Numbered from the stretch's first letter, positions 55,401 to 64,000 are shown. The stretch: DNA of 64,000 nucleotides from Spirosoma lacussanchae (GCF_005870035.1 NZ_SWJG01000008.1:124001-188000); one strand, 5' to 3'. A program made the numbers and translations. Notes: generated by a model not told the origin, from the letters alone.

Positions 55401-55777
55401 CTACCCAATTTGCATCAGGTATACTGGAGAATACCGGAACCGGCGCCTTTGACTGGCACGAACTACCGACAGAAGCTCAGTTTGCACCGGTGTTTGCTAT
55501 TGCCTTCCTGGACGCCGATCAGGATGGAAAGACTGATCTGCTGCTGGCTGGTAACCAGTCGAATACCCGAATAAAAATTGGAAAGATGGACGCTAGTTAC
55601 GGCCAGCTGTTCCGAAATAAAGGGAAACTACAGTTTTCGCACGTTCCCCAGAACCGGTCCGGCTTTGTTGTGAAAGGCGATGTTCGGGATGTGGTGGTGG
55701 TAGGCAAAGGCACTCAACAGCAGATTCTGTTCGGGCGTAACAACAACACGATGGAGGTGTACCGAAAAAAACCATAG
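52448..55777 (+). CDS. FG-GAP/VCBS-repeat CRTAC1-like secreted protein
   Basis: 1109 aa. Signal region to about 33 (PAGLQAQF). At least eight FG-GAP/VCBS-type repeats with calcium-binding loops, e.g. VGDLNNDGRPDLYFTGN, DYDKDGDLDCFLLN, DVDGDGDQDLYVVSG and DLDGDGDTDLVLGN, form two beta-propellers. An ASPIC/UnbV-like segment (about residues 515-600, AIGAKVWVYAGGMQQYQEFN and GLGKQTVADSIRIVWPDN) sits between them. Such proteins are common near SusCD loci and are thought to bind ligands at the surface; no activity is known. Its stop abuts the start of the haloperoxidase-type gene (no gap), which implies linked function. Confidence 0.87.
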   Translation: MHRSLLSYMNRNPLVALFGLMALLVPAGLQAQFTRLAPEQTGIRFTNQLTETEEQNVLAYEYFYNGGGVAVGDLNNDGRPDLYFTGNMTPDRLYLNDGNLRFTDQSAAAGIGQGPGWKTGVTLVDINRDGWLDIYVCYSGNGDPAIRRNRLYINNHLDKKGQLTFTDQAAQYGLDSPAYSTQAVFFDYDKDGDLDCFLLNHNIKDFKRFDAALTKAMRDEFAGDKLFRNDNNRFVDVSESAGIKGNPIGFGLGVAVADINLDGWPDLYVSNDYIEQDYLYLNDGKGHFIDQLDQAIGHLSYFSMGNEVVDMNNDGWPDIFTLDMLPEDNRRQKLLYGPENYEVYQNMLRNGFSHQLMRNMLQLNNGNTGQKAGSINVPTFSEIGQLAGISNTDWSWAPLVADFDNDGWKDLFVTNGYLRDYTNMDFMKFYADAQLKASKGSPTAMMDILKQMPSSATKNYIFRNSGQLTFDNKGKDWGFDHPLLSNGAVYADLDGDGDLEIITNNVNEPAGIYRNDNNRQHYLAIQLGESTATAAIGAKVWVYAGGMQQYQEFNPSRGFESSMYGPLHVGLGKQTVADSIRIVWPDNRTQLLRNVKADQKLVVRYKGADKPFVYQTAEKPLYTAVPADSSLYRHREDVYNDFKRQPLMPNMLSYQGPHLAQGDVNGDGLVDLYAPGAKGQAGQLLIGQADGTWQPRAQAAFTADKLTEDTDALFVDVDGDGDQDLYVVSGGYAYLPDDLLLNDRLYLNDGKGNFSRSADALPGDQSSDACVVALDVDKDGDQDLFVGGRVRPGFYPQAVSSRILINDGKGNFSDATAQLAPYLKNLGMVTDALAFDADRDGWNDLVLVGEWMPVLLLKNQQGRQLAMPRPLTAAGWWNRVEASDLDGDGDTDLVLGNFGKNSQMKPSDREPVRITFADFDQNESIDPFLTYYIQGKPFPLATRDEALNQMFSLRRKFTTYQAYAEASLTDILTPEQLSKADTLQATQFASGILENTGTGAFDWHELPTEAQFAPVFAIAFLDADQDGKTDLLLAGNQSNTRIKIGKMDASYGQLFRNKGKLQFSHVPQNRSGFVVKGDVRDVVVVGKGTQQQILFGRNNNTMEVYRKKP

Positions 55778-57136
55778 ATGCGTATGAAGCGGTTCTGGTT
55801 TTTGCTGATCATGAACGCGCTGGCCCTGGCGGCTGTTGCAGCCCCGCCCGGGCCAACTGGTGTTGGCTACGCCAGGGCGCTGAAGAAGCTGACCGACGTA
55901 ATGGTGACCGACGTAACCGGCCCCTGCGGTGCGGCCCGGTACTACGCTTACGCGAATCTGGCGGCTTACGAGCTAATGTACCGACAGCAAAAACCAGCGG
56001 GTTATGTCCCGCTGACGGGGCTGCTTCGCGGGTATTCATTACCGACTCCAACCGTCCCTGACCCGGTAATCGACGTCGAATTTGGGAGCCAGTATATTCT
56101 GTTGCGAATGGGTGAAGAACTGCTTCCATCTGGCTATCTGCTCGAAGCGGCCCGCCAGCAGCTGATCCGTGATAGCCAGCAGCAGCGCCACCTAAGCAAT
56201 GACCAACTCAGCCGGACAAGGGCCTATGCCGATAGCCTGGTGCGGAAAATAGTCCGGTACGCAGCCGCCGACGGATATCTGAAAACCAGCGGAATGATAC
56301 GGTACACGCCCGACGACAAGCCGGGAACCTGGCAGCCCACACCACCCGCCTACTCCGAAACCTACGAACCGTACTGGGCAACGCTACGGCCATTTCTGCT
56401 CGACAGTGCCGCTCAGTTTCGACCCGTTCGTCCGGTTCCCTACAGCGCTGAGAAAGAGTCTGCTTTTTACCGGCTGGCCCGAGAGGTATATGACACTACC
56501 CAGTCGCTGACGGATGAGCAGCGTCACATTGCCAACTTCTGGGATTGTAACCCGTTTTTCCTGAACCAGAAGGGCCATGTCAACTTTGGTACCAAAAAAA
56601 TCTCGCCCAGCGGCCACTGGATGGGCATCACTAGCCTGGTTTGCGAACAGCAAAAACTTTCTCTGGCCGAAACGATCCGGTGGCATACGCTGGTGGGCAT
56701 CACCATGGCCGATGCGTTCATATCCTGCTGGGAAGAAAAATACAGCAGTAATCGGATCCGCCCCGAAACGGTCATCAATCAACAGATCGACCGCTCGTGG
56801 CGCCCGCTGCTGCAAACCCCGCCCTTCCCGGAGTATACCAGCGGACACAGTGTTATGTCGCAGGCGGTAGCAACGGTACTGACCGTGCTGGCCGGTAGAC
56901 CAATTGCGTATACCGACGTGATAGAGGAAGAATTTGGGGTACCGGCCCGTACGTACCGATCATTTGGTGAGGCCGCCCGCGAGGCTGCCATATCCAGGCT
57001 GTACGGTGGTATTCATTTTCGCGATTCCATCGAAAACGGGGTTCGGCAGGGTGAGCAGATCGGTCGATTTATTGTAAAAAAACTAGGGTTGGCCGGGCAG
57101 GGGGCATCGATGCAGGCAACCCGTAAAAATAGATAA
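55778..57136 (+). CDS. Vanadium-haloperoxidase/PAP2-family protein
   Basis: 452 aa with a signal peptide (ALALAAVAAPP, about residue 22). The vanadate/phosphate-binding set of the vanadium haloperoxidase and PAP2 families is present in order: KYSSNRIRP (Lys, Arg-Pro), EYTSGHSVMS (Ser-Gly-His) and SRLYGGIHFRDS (Arg, His). A longer helical N-terminal part matches vanadium-dependent haloperoxidase-type proteins rather than short PAP2 phosphatases. It could oxidise halides or hydrolyse phosphate esters; the sequence alone does not decide. Zero spacing to the CRTAC1-like gene suggests translational coupling. Confidence 0.87.
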   Translation: MRMKRFWFLLIMNALALAAVAAPPGPTGVGYARALKKLTDVMVTDVTGPCGAARYYAYANLAAYELMYRQQKPAGYVPLTGLLRGYSLPTPTVPDPVIDVEFGSQYILLRMGEELLPSGYLLEAARQQLIRDSQQQRHLSNDQLSRTRAYADSLVRKIVRYAAADGYLKTSGMIRYTPDDKPGTWQPTPPAYSETYEPYWATLRPFLLDSAAQFRPVRPVPYSAEKESAFYRLAREVYDTTQSLTDEQRHIANFWDCNPFFLNQKGHVNFGTKKISPSGHWMGITSLVCEQQKLSLAETIRWHTLVGITMADAFISCWEEKYSSNRIRPETVINQQIDRSWRPLLQTPPFPEYTSGHSVMSQAVATVLTVLAGRPIAYTDVIEEEFGVPARTYRSFGEAAREAAISRLYGGIHFRDSIENGVRQGEQIGRFIVKKLGLAGQGASMQATRKNR

Positions 57137-57336
57137 CAGACTTTTATCCCGGCGGATGTAGTAGGCCAGTATGGCTCCGGTCTTTGAAAAAGATCGACCT
57201 ACGCCTGATTGGGATTTTGTAAATTATTGATTTTCATTGGCGTGAGTATAATTAGCTGTCTAAACCACCCATCCTTTTTTAGACTTTCGGCGATCTGATC
57301 CGTTGATTTTTGATTTGCCGAAGTACATCGATTACC

Positions 57337-58548
57337 ATGCAGGATAATGCCATCATCTCCGTCATTGACACGAAGAAAAACAAATTAAAACGGAACATCA
57401 TCGCCGAACTTTACCGGGCTCAATCACGAACCATTGCTCAGTTAGCCAGTACGGTGCATAGCAGTGTACCGTCCACCACAGCCCTTATTGAGGAGTTGAG
57501 CGCTACCGACTGGGTACATGGCATCGGCATCGGGACCGCCCAGTTTGGTCGTAAACCCTCGCTGTTTGCGTTAAATCCCAACCGATATGTTACCCTGGTG
57601 GTCGACAGTAATGTGCACGACACCAAGTTGCTGGTTTTCAATCTGAACAATGAAGTAATTCATCGGGTAGACCTGGATTTGCAACTGGGCGAGACCGACC
57701 AGTTTGTCGAAAAGCTGCATGATCCGCTGAACCAGCTGGCCCAGTACCTGCGGGTAGAGGGTCGCGAAGTGATCGGCATAGGCGCTACCATGCCTGGACT
57801 AGTGAACCCAGTCCTGAGCCTGAACCATACGTACCCGGAACTGAGCCAGCCGGGCCATTCGCTGAGTACGCTCTTTGCGCTCCTGTTCGAAGCACCGGTT
57901 TATTACATCAACGACACAAAAGCGACGATTCTGGGTGAGTATCACTTCGGCCTGGCACAGGGTAAAAAGCACGTCCTGTCGATCAACATCGACTGGGGTA
58001 TCGGTCTGGGCGTGATCATCAACGGCGAGGTGCTGCAGGGAACGGCTGGCTTTGCCGGTGAGCTGGGACACATCCAGATGAAGACCGATGGTGAGCTCTG
58101 CTTTTGCGGAAAAGTAGGCTGTCTCGAAACGCTGGCATCGGCCTCGTCGCTGATCCGGAGGGCTAAAGCCGGCCTGCGCCAGGGACGCATGTCGCTGCTG
58201 AACGAAGAAGGCCCCGAAGCCATTACGATTGAGATGATTATTGCTAAAGCCAACGTAGGCGACGGGTTCTGCATCGATCTGTTGAGCGAGGTAGGCAGTG
58301 AACTCGGGCGGGGACTGGCCACAGCGGTGCACCTCTTCAATCCAGAACTTATCATAGTCAACGGCGTACTGGCCCGGGTGGCAAAATCGATCCGTCGGCC
58401 GCTGGAGCAGGCCCTGGACAAGTACTGCCTGCTGAACTACCGCGATAACCTGAAAATTGAGCTTTCGGAGCTGGGCGAGATGGCCAAACTCTACGGCACC
58501 CAGGCCTACGTGCTGCAAAATCTGCTTGAACACGAACAAATACCCTAA
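57337..58548 (+). CDS. ROK-family transcriptional regulator
   Basis: 403 aa from ATG 57337 (in-frame TTG at 57310). An N-terminal HTH (about residues 18-65, LKRNIIAELYRAQSRTIAQL) is fused to a ROK sugar-kinase-like domain. The zinc motif CFCGKVGCLE is intact, as are NDTKATILGEY (catalytic Asp) and NIDWGIGLGVIINGEVLQG. The ATP-binding DxGGT loop is degenerate (VDSNVHDT), so it probably binds a sugar without phosphorylating it. It overlaps the GH92 gene (TAATG) and likely regulates this glycosidase set in response to a released sugar. Confidence 0.9.
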   Translation: MQDNAIISVIDTKKNKLKRNIIAELYRAQSRTIAQLASTVHSSVPSTTALIEELSATDWVHGIGIGTAQFGRKPSLFALNPNRYVTLVVDSNVHDTKLLVFNLNNEVIHRVDLDLQLGETDQFVEKLHDPLNQLAQYLRVEGREVIGIGATMPGLVNPVLSLNHTYPELSQPGHSLSTLFALLFEAPVYYINDTKATILGEYHFGLAQGKKHVLSINIDWGIGLGVIINGEVLQGTAGFAGELGHIQMKTDGELCFCGKVGCLETLASASSLIRRAKAGLRQGRMSLLNEEGPEAITIEMIIAKANVGDGFCIDLLSEVGSELGRGLATAVHLFNPELIIVNGVLARVAKSIRRPLEQALDKYCLLNYRDNLKIELSELGEMAKLYGTQAYVLQNLLEHEQIP

Positions 58549-60857
58549 TGCTAAAAAAACAGTCGTTACTCAATTGCCTTCTTTTCTTTTCGGGGATGTG
58601 CTGTGCCGAACTGCCGGGTTTCGCGCAGAACACGGGCTCGGTTAACGATCCGGTCGAGTGGGTAAATTCGCTCATGGGCACCGATTCCAAACCCAGCCTG
58701 TCGAATGGCAACACCTACCCCGCCATTACCCTGCCCTGGGGCATGAATACCTGGATGCCGCAGACCGGCAAAATGGGCGACGGCTGGGCCTACACCTACG
58801 CAGCCGATAAGATCAGAGGGTTTAAACAAACTCACCAGCCCTCTCCCTGGATGAATGATTACGGTCAGTTTTCCATCATGCCCATAACCGGTAAGCTACG
58901 GCCCGGCGAAGATCAGCGGGCCAGCTGGTTTTCGCACAAGGCCGAGGTCGCCAAACCCTACTACTACGCCGTTTACCTGGCCGACCACGATGTAACGACC
59001 GAAATTGCCCCGACCGAACGGGCCGCCCGCTTTCGGTTTACCTTCCCTCAAACAGACAGTGCGTATGTAATCCTGGACGCGTTCGACAAAGGCTCGTCGG
59101 TCAAAATCATCCCGGCCGAGCGTAAAATCATTGGCTATACCACCCGAAACAGCGGGGGCGTGCCGCAGAATTTCAAAAATTATTTTGTGATCCAGTTCGA
59201 CCGTCCCTTTACGAGTACCGCGGTCTGGAATGGGAAAGAAACCAGCCGCGGGGCAATCGAGCTGACTGCCGATCATACGGGTGCTGTTGTCGGCTTCAGA
59301 ACCCAAAAGGGCGAACAGGTTCAGGCGCGGGTGGCTTCCTCCTTCATCAGTCCCGAACAGGCCGAACGGAATCTGGGCGAGATCGGCACCGATGATTTCG
59401 AAACGGTAAAAAACAAAGCCAAACAGGCCTGGAACACCGAGCTGAAACGCATCGCCGTTGAGGGTGGATCGGTCGATCAGCTCCAGACGTTTTACTCCTG
59501 CCTGTACCGCTCCCTGCAGTTTCCGCGTAAGTTTTACGAACTGGATGCCAGCAATAAGGTCGTACACTACAGTCCCTTTAACGGGCAGATTCTGCCGGGC
59601 TATATGTTCACCGATACGGGTTTCTGGGATACGTTTCGGGCGTTGTTTCCTTTTCTAAACCTGATGTATCCCAGCTTAAACGCCCACATTCAGGAAGGGC
59701 TGGTGAACACGTATAAGGAAAGTGGGTGGTTGCCGGAATGGGCCAGCCCGGGCCATCGGCCGGTTATGATTGGGTCCAATTCGGCGTCGATCGTGGCCGA
59801 TGCATACCTGAAAGGGGTACGGGGTTACGATATCAACACGTTGTACGAAGCCGTTCTGAAAAACTCGGAAAACGCCGGGCCAATCTCTACCCTGGGCCGG
59901 GCCGGTGTGGAGTACTACAACAAACTGGGCTACGTGCCCTACGATGTCAAGATCAACGAAAACGCAGCCCGTACCCTCGAATACGCCTATGACGATTTTG
60001 CCATATACCAGCTGGCCAAAGCCCTCAAGCGTCCACAGTCCGAGATCGACCGTTTTGCGAAACGCAGCCAGAACTACCGGAACCTGTTCGACCCGAGCCA
60101 TAAACTGATGCGGGGTAAGAACAAGGATGGTCAGTTCCAAGCGCCTTTTAACCCCTTCAAGTGGGGCGACGCCTTCACCGAGGGCAACAGCTGGCATTAT
60201 ACCTGGTCTGTTTTTCACGACGTAGAGGGGCTCATTGGCCTGATGGGCGGGCGGAAATCATTCGTCGGTATGCTCGATTCCGTGTTTGTGGTACCGCCGA
60301 TTTTCGATGATTCGTACTACGGTTCGGTCATTCATGAGATTCGCGAAATGCAGATCATGAACATGGGTAACTACGCCCACGGCAACCAGCCGATCCAGCA
60401 CATGACCTATCTGTACAACTATGCCGGTGAACCCTGGAAAACTCAGTACTGGGTGCGCGACGTCATGAACCGGCTGTACAAACCCACGCCCGATGGCTAC
60501 TGCGGAGATGAAGACAACGGGCAAACGTCGGTCTGGTACGTGTTTTCGGCCCTCGGGTTCTATCCCGTTTGCCCCGGAACCGATCAATACGTGCTGGGTT
60601 CGCCCCTGTTTAGAAAGGCCACGCTCCGCCTGGAAAATGGAAAAACGCTGGTGATGAATGCCCCCGCCAACAGCAGCCAGAACCGGTACGTCGGCGCGGT
60701 GACTCGCAATGGTGCGGTTTACGAAAAAAACTGGTTTAGTCACGGCGACTTACTGCGGGGCGGAACGATCAACTTCACGATGGTGGCTCAACCCAACAAA
60801 CAACGTGGCACCCAGCCCCCAGCCTTCCCTTATTCGTTCTCGTCCGACAAGCGGTAA
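58548..60857 (+). CDS. GH92 alpha-mannosidase
   Basis: 769 aa with a signal peptide (CAELPGFAQN, about residue 27). GH92 hallmarks: VNSLMGTDS and GNTYPAITLPWGMNTW at the N-terminus, EGNSWHYTWSVFHDVEGL in the catalytic barrel, and GDEDNGQTSVWYVFSALGFY near the C-terminus. These calcium-dependent exo-enzymes remove alpha-1,2-, 1,3- or 1,4-linked mannose from N-glycans or yeast mannan. The start overlaps the ROK stop by one base. Linkage specificity cannot be read here. Confidence 0.95.
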   Translation: MLKKQSLLNCLLFFSGMCCAELPGFAQNTGSVNDPVEWVNSLMGTDSKPSLSNGNTYPAITLPWGMNTWMPQTGKMGDGWAYTYAADKIRGFKQTHQPSPWMNDYGQFSIMPITGKLRPGEDQRASWFSHKAEVAKPYYYAVYLADHDVTTEIAPTERAARFRFTFPQTDSAYVILDAFDKGSSVKIIPAERKIIGYTTRNSGGVPQNFKNYFVIQFDRPFTSTAVWNGKETSRGAIELTADHTGAVVGFRTQKGEQVQARVASSFISPEQAERNLGEIGTDDFETVKNKAKQAWNTELKRIAVEGGSVDQLQTFYSCLYRSLQFPRKFYELDASNKVVHYSPFNGQILPGYMFTDTGFWDTFRALFPFLNLMYPSLNAHIQEGLVNTYKESGWLPEWASPGHRPVMIGSNSASIVADAYLKGVRGYDINTLYEAVLKNSENAGPISTLGRAGVEYYNKLGYVPYDVKINENAARTLEYAYDDFAIYQLAKALKRPQSEIDRFAKRSQNYRNLFDPSHKLMRGKNKDGQFQAPFNPFKWGDAFTEGNSWHYTWSVFHDVEGLIGLMGGRKSFVGMLDSVFVVPPIFDDSYYGSVIHEIREMQIMNMGNYAHGNQPIQHMTYLYNYAGEPWKTQYWVRDVMNRLYKPTPDGYCGDEDNGQTSVWYVFSALGFYPVCPGTDQYVLGSPLFRKATLRLENGKTLVMNAPANSSQNRYVGAVTRNGAVYEKNWFSHGDLLRGGTINFTMVAQPNKQRGTQPPAFPYSFSSDKR

Positions 60858-60945
60858 CGAACCGGCTGTCTGGTCCTGGCCCGGCTGGTTGCGGTAACCA
60901 GTCGGCTGCCCACGGTGCTTTGTTTCATCATTATAAAACCAACTT

Positions 60946-62376
60946 ATGAAGCGTTCCCACCTCTCCCTATGGCTCGCCCTGGCTGTATCGATCCCTGGAC
61001 TGGCTCAGCAGCACTCCGAGCAAAAACATGATAAATACGTCTGGCCAACGGATGAGCAGGTCCGGAAAAAGCTCGGTACCTGGCAAACGGCTAAGTTTGG
61101 TTTGCTGATGCACTGGGGCACGTACAGCCAGCGGGGCATTGTAGAATCCTGGTCGCTCTGCCCCGAAGACGAAGGCTGGTGTGAACGAAAAGGCCCCACG
61201 GCCCAAAACTGGTTCGAGTACAGGAAAGGCTACGAAGCGCTGCAAACGACCTTCAATCCGGTCCGGTTCAACCCCGACCGCTGGGCCGATGCGGCCCGGA
61301 AGGCGGGTATGAAGTATATGATCTTCACCACGAAGCATCACGACGGTTTTTGTATGTTCGATACGAAGCAGACCGACTACAAGATTACCAGCACCCGGTC
61401 GCCTTTCGCCACCAACCCGCGGAGTAACGTTACGAAGGAGATTTTGCAGGCGTTCCGGCAGCAGGACTTCCTGGTGGGCACCTATTTTTCCAAGCCGGAC
61501 TGGCATAACGAGCATTACTGGTGGCCGTATTTCCCACCCAAAGACCGTAACGTAAACTACGACCCCAAAAAGTACCCTAAGGAATGGAGCCAGTTTAAAG
61601 AATTTACCTACAACCAAATTCAGGAGCTGATGACGGACTATGGGAAGGTGGATATACTCTGGCTGGACGGGGGCTGGGTCCGTCCGTTTAATACCATCGA
61701 CTCGACCATTAGCTGGCAGCGGACTATTCCTTACAACCAGGATATCGACATGGCTCGCATAGCCGCCGACGCCCGGAAGAAACAGCCCGGTCTGCTCGTT
61801 GTGGACCGAACGGTGTCGGGTGAGTTCGAGAATTATGTAACCCCCGAACAGCAAATTCCGGATCAGTACATGCCTATTCCCTGGGAAACGTGCATGACTA
61901 TGGGCGACAGCTGGTCGTACATTCCTAAAGAAAACTTCAAACCCACCCGAAAGCTGGTGCAGACGCTGGTCGATGTGGTGGCCAAAAACGGAAACCTCCT
62001 GCTCAACATTGCCCCCGGACCCGATGGCGAGTGGCACGAAGAGGCCTATAGTCGTCTGGCCGAGATCGGTACGTGGCTGACGGTAAACGGCGAGTCGATT
62101 TACAATACCAAACCACTTGCTCCGTACCGGCAGGGCAAATGGGCGTTTACCCAGCGGGATGCTACTACATACCTGTCGTACATGCCCGAAGAATCCGAAA
62201 AGCAGCTGCCGGCCAGCCTGACCCTACCGCTGGCCCCCGGAAAGTCGCTGACGCTGCTGGGGACAAAACAACCCCTGAAGTGGAAAAAAAACGGACAGGA
62301 AGCACAAGTTGTCATTCCGGAGAAAGTACGCCAGCAACTTGCCAACCAACCCGTATGGGTATTTAAGCTGGGCTGA
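60946..62376 (+). CDS. GH29 alpha-L-fucosidase
   Basis: 476 aa with a signal peptide (SIPGLAQQ, about residue 21). GH29 barrel motifs: FGLLMHWGTYSQ, YMIFTTKHHDGFCMFDT and DILWLDGGWVRP, with Asp of LWLDGG the expected nucleophile; C-terminal NLLLNIAPGPDGEW. It removes alpha-L-fucose from glycan ends. It lies 88 bp after GH92 and 152 bp before the GH2 gene on the same strand. The plant- or animal-glycan target is not decided. Confidence 0.95.
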   Translation: MKRSHLSLWLALAVSIPGLAQQHSEQKHDKYVWPTDEQVRKKLGTWQTAKFGLLMHWGTYSQRGIVESWSLCPEDEGWCERKGPTAQNWFEYRKGYEALQTTFNPVRFNPDRWADAARKAGMKYMIFTTKHHDGFCMFDTKQTDYKITSTRSPFATNPRSNVTKEILQAFRQQDFLVGTYFSKPDWHNEHYWWPYFPPKDRNVNYDPKKYPKEWSQFKEFTYNQIQELMTDYGKVDILWLDGGWVRPFNTIDSTISWQRTIPYNQDIDMARIAADARKKQPGLLVVDRTVSGEFENYVTPEQQIPDQYMPIPWETCMTMGDSWSYIPKENFKPTRKLVQTLVDVVAKNGNLLLNIAPGPDGEWHEEAYSRLAEIGTWLTVNGESIYNTKPLAPYRQGKWAFTQRDATTYLSYMPEESEKQLPASLTLPLAPGKSLTLLGTKQPLKWKKNGQEAQVVIPEKVRQQLANQPVWVFKLG

Positions 62377-62528
62377 CGAGTTTAGCCGACGTAGTCCTGC
62401 CGGGTAGTAGCCAGTTGCCTGTTCTGATTCATCACGAGTCTGTCTGCGCGGCTGCTCCAGAGCTACCCATGTCCATTATTTGCCGATCAGGGCGCTGAAT
62501 TGGCTGCTTACAACCTGTTACTAAATCG

Positions 62529-64000
62529 ATGAAATTCATTAAACACTCACTCCTGGCGTTGCTGCTGGCGGTTCCCGGCTGGGCCCACGCTCAGACCCGG
62601 TACGAGCTGAAAACCGGCTGGCAGTGTAGCCCCATCGCCAAAACAAAAGAGGACGGAACTGTTCTCTCGTCACCTGCCCACCCGCTGGCGGGCTGGATGC
62701 CTGCCGTAGTTCCTGGTACCGTATTGACGACCCTGCTGGCCAACAAACAGATTCCGGATCCATTCTACGGGATGAACAATGAAAAAATACCGGATGTGTA
62801 TCATGTCGGCCGCGACTATTACACCTACTGGTTTGCCACCGATTTTCAGGAAACCGCGAAACCGGGCGAGCAGGTCTGGCTGAACTTTCGGGGCATCAAC
62901 TACAGCTGCGATGTGTACCTGAATGGGCAGAAACTGACCAACCGGCCTCATACGGGGATGTTTCTTCGCAAAACGTTTAACATTACGCCCTACCTGCAGA
63001 AAAGCGGCAAAAACCGGCTGGCGGTTATCGTATACCCACCCGACCCGGTAGGCAATCCGAACGGCGGTCAGGGGGGTGATGGAACGATAGCCCGGAATGT
63101 GGCCCATCAGTACGTGGCAGGCTGGGACTGGATTCAGCCGGTTCGGGATCGGAATACCGGCATATGGGACAAAGTCACCATCGAGAAGACCGGGGGCGTC
63201 AACCTGAAAAACCCGCATGTAGTGACCAGCGTACCCGGCATTCGACAGCCAGACGGCCCGCAGCAACCCGCTCTGGTCGGTACGTCGGCCGAGCTGGAAA
63301 ACCCGACAACGGTCCGGCAGGAAGGTACGCTGCGGTTCACTATCAATGGCCAGACGGTATCAAAAAAGGTAAGCCTGGCTCCCGGAACGACAACAATGGT
63401 TCAGCTACCGACCCTCACCCTGGCTAACCCCCGGCTGTGGTGGCCGGCGGGCTATGGGAATCAGTATCTTTATTCGGCTACGGTTCAGTTTGTTACTGGA
63501 ACGCAGCGGGTTCTGGACGAAGAAGAGCTACAGGTAGGCGTCCGGGAAATTCAGACGGCCTGGAATACGACGACCCGAAGTCGGCAGATCAGCGTTAATG
63601 GGCAGAAGGTATTTATCAAAGGGGCCAACTGGATTATCTCCGATGCTATGCTCCGGTTTTCGCCCGAGCGGTACAACGCCGAAATACGCTTCCACCGCGA
63701 TATGAACCTGAACCTGATCCGAATCTGGGGTGGGGCCCTGACCGAGCGGCCGGAGTTCTACGAGGCCTGCGACCGGTATGGACTGCTGGTGATGCAGGAC
63801 TTCTGGGGGTCGGGCGATTGCAATGGCCGATGGATTGATCCGGCCAAGAAAGATGACCAGTGGACCCGCCGTAAATACCCCGACGATCATGCACTGTTCC
63901 TTACATCGGCCATCGACCAGATCAAGATGATTCGGAATCACGCGTCTCTAGCCATGTGGTGCGGAGGCAACGAGATTACCCTGCCCCAGGACATCATGAC
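62529..64000 (+). CDS. GH2 beta-mannosidase-like glycosidase, 3' truncated by the window
   Basis: Open from ATG 62529 to the window end (490 codons visible). A signal peptide (PGWAHAQTRY, about residue 24) is followed by the sugar-binding sandwich (GINYSCDVYLNGQKL), DWIQPVRDRNTGIWDKV, the immunoglobulin-like domain and the barrel start (FIKGANWI, NLIRIWGGAL). MWCGGNEI, just before the cut, contains the acid/base Glu. The RDRNTGIWDKV block is typical of mannosylglycoprotein endo-beta-mannosidases and of related exo-beta-glucosaminidases. With GH92 and GH29, cutting the Man-beta-GlcNAc core of N-glycans is plausible. The nucleophile lies outside the window. Confidence 0.88.
   Translation, partial: MKFIKHSLLALLLAVPGWAHAQTRYELKTGWQCSPIAKTKEDGTVLSSPAHPLAGWMPAVVPGTVLTTLLANKQIPDPFYGMNNEKIPDVYHVGRDYYTYWFATDFQETAKPGEQVWLNFRGINYSCDVYLNGQKLTNRPHTGMFLRKTFNITPYLQKSGKNRLAVIVYPPDPVGNPNGGQGGDGTIARNVAHQYVAGWDWIQPVRDRNTGIWDKVTIEKTGGVNLKNPHVVTSVPGIRQPDGPQQPALVGTSAELENPTTVRQEGTLRFTINGQTVSKKVSLAPGTTTMVQLPTLTLANPRLWWPAGYGNQYLYSATVQFVTGTQRVLDEEELQVGVREIQTAWNTTTRSRQISVNGQKVFIKGANWIISDAMLRFSPERYNAEIRFHRDMNLNLIRIWGGALTERPEFYEACDRYGLLVMQDFWGSGDCNGRWIDPAKKDDQWTRRKYPDDHALFLTSAIDQIKMIRNHASLAMWCGGNEITLPQDIM

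Noticed and set aside
57178..57196. Small stem GGTCTTT/AAAGATC after the haloperoxidase-type gene
   Set aside because: A weak 7-bp stem with a G-T pair and no T-run; not reliable as a terminator.

Overview
The window looks like the replication and partition end, plus a large carbohydrate-use cargo, of a replicon from an environmental Bacteroidota bacterium. A Spirosoma or Cytophagales relative is my best guess. The reasons are three SusC/SusD outer-membrane pairs, a type IX secretion tail on the mannanase, promoters of the Bacteroidota form (TTTG then TAnnTTTG), almost no Shine-Dalgarno sequences, and moderately high GC genes separated by AT-rich gaps.

1-4.9 kb, replicon maintenance. The 3' part of a ParB-family gene is followed by a terminator, an AT-rich stretch, eight iterons at 21-22 bp spacing, an inverted half-iteron operator and a Rep_3 initiator gene. 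Single iterons and long hairpins flank rep. This is the layout of an iteron-controlled plasmid, so the genes downstream are probably plasmid- or megaplasmid-borne. A frameshifted DUF5694-type gene lies at the edge.

5-19 kb, mixed accessory genes. These are a secreted P-domain/lysyl-oxidase-like protein, a secreted repeat-rich protein, a GH78 rhamnosidase, a Gfo/Idh/MocA oxidoreductase, a PAS/GAF histidine kinase, a TIM-barrel sugar epimerase, a NUDIX-type regulator, a broken small secreted ORF, a PHB-depolymerase-like esterase and a Xre/RES toxin-antitoxin pair.

19-28.6 kb. A SusC/SusD pair (minus strand) with a consensus promoter lies beside a divergent class A beta-lactamase-like hydrolase that seems to lack the usual general base. 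A CE15-like glucuronoyl esterase and a sialate-O-acetylesterase-like protein follow.

29.3-36.4 kb, signalling. A minus-strand set (OmpR-type regulator, HAMP kinase, membrane protein, outer-membrane protein) is divergent from a NarL/LuxR-type regulator and its TPR/HisKA_3 kinase. Palindromic candidate operators lie between them.

36.4-47.1 kb, a beta-mannan utilisation locus: SusC, SusD, an IPT/TIG surface glycan-binding lipoprotein, a CBM35-like/GH26 mannanase with a C-terminal sorting domain, and a large esterase.

47.1-64 kb, a second locus. After a 590-bp AT-rich gap come SusC, SusD, an FG-GAP/CRTAC1-like protein directly abutting a vanadium-haloperoxidase-type PAP2 protein, then a ROK regulator overlapping a GH92 alpha-mannosidase, a GH29 alpha-fucosidase and a GH2 beta-mannosidase-like enzyme cut by the window end. 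GH92, GH29 and GH2 together suggest N-glycan or other mannose/fucose-rich glycan breakdown. No transposase, tRNA, rRNA or CRISPR array was seen.
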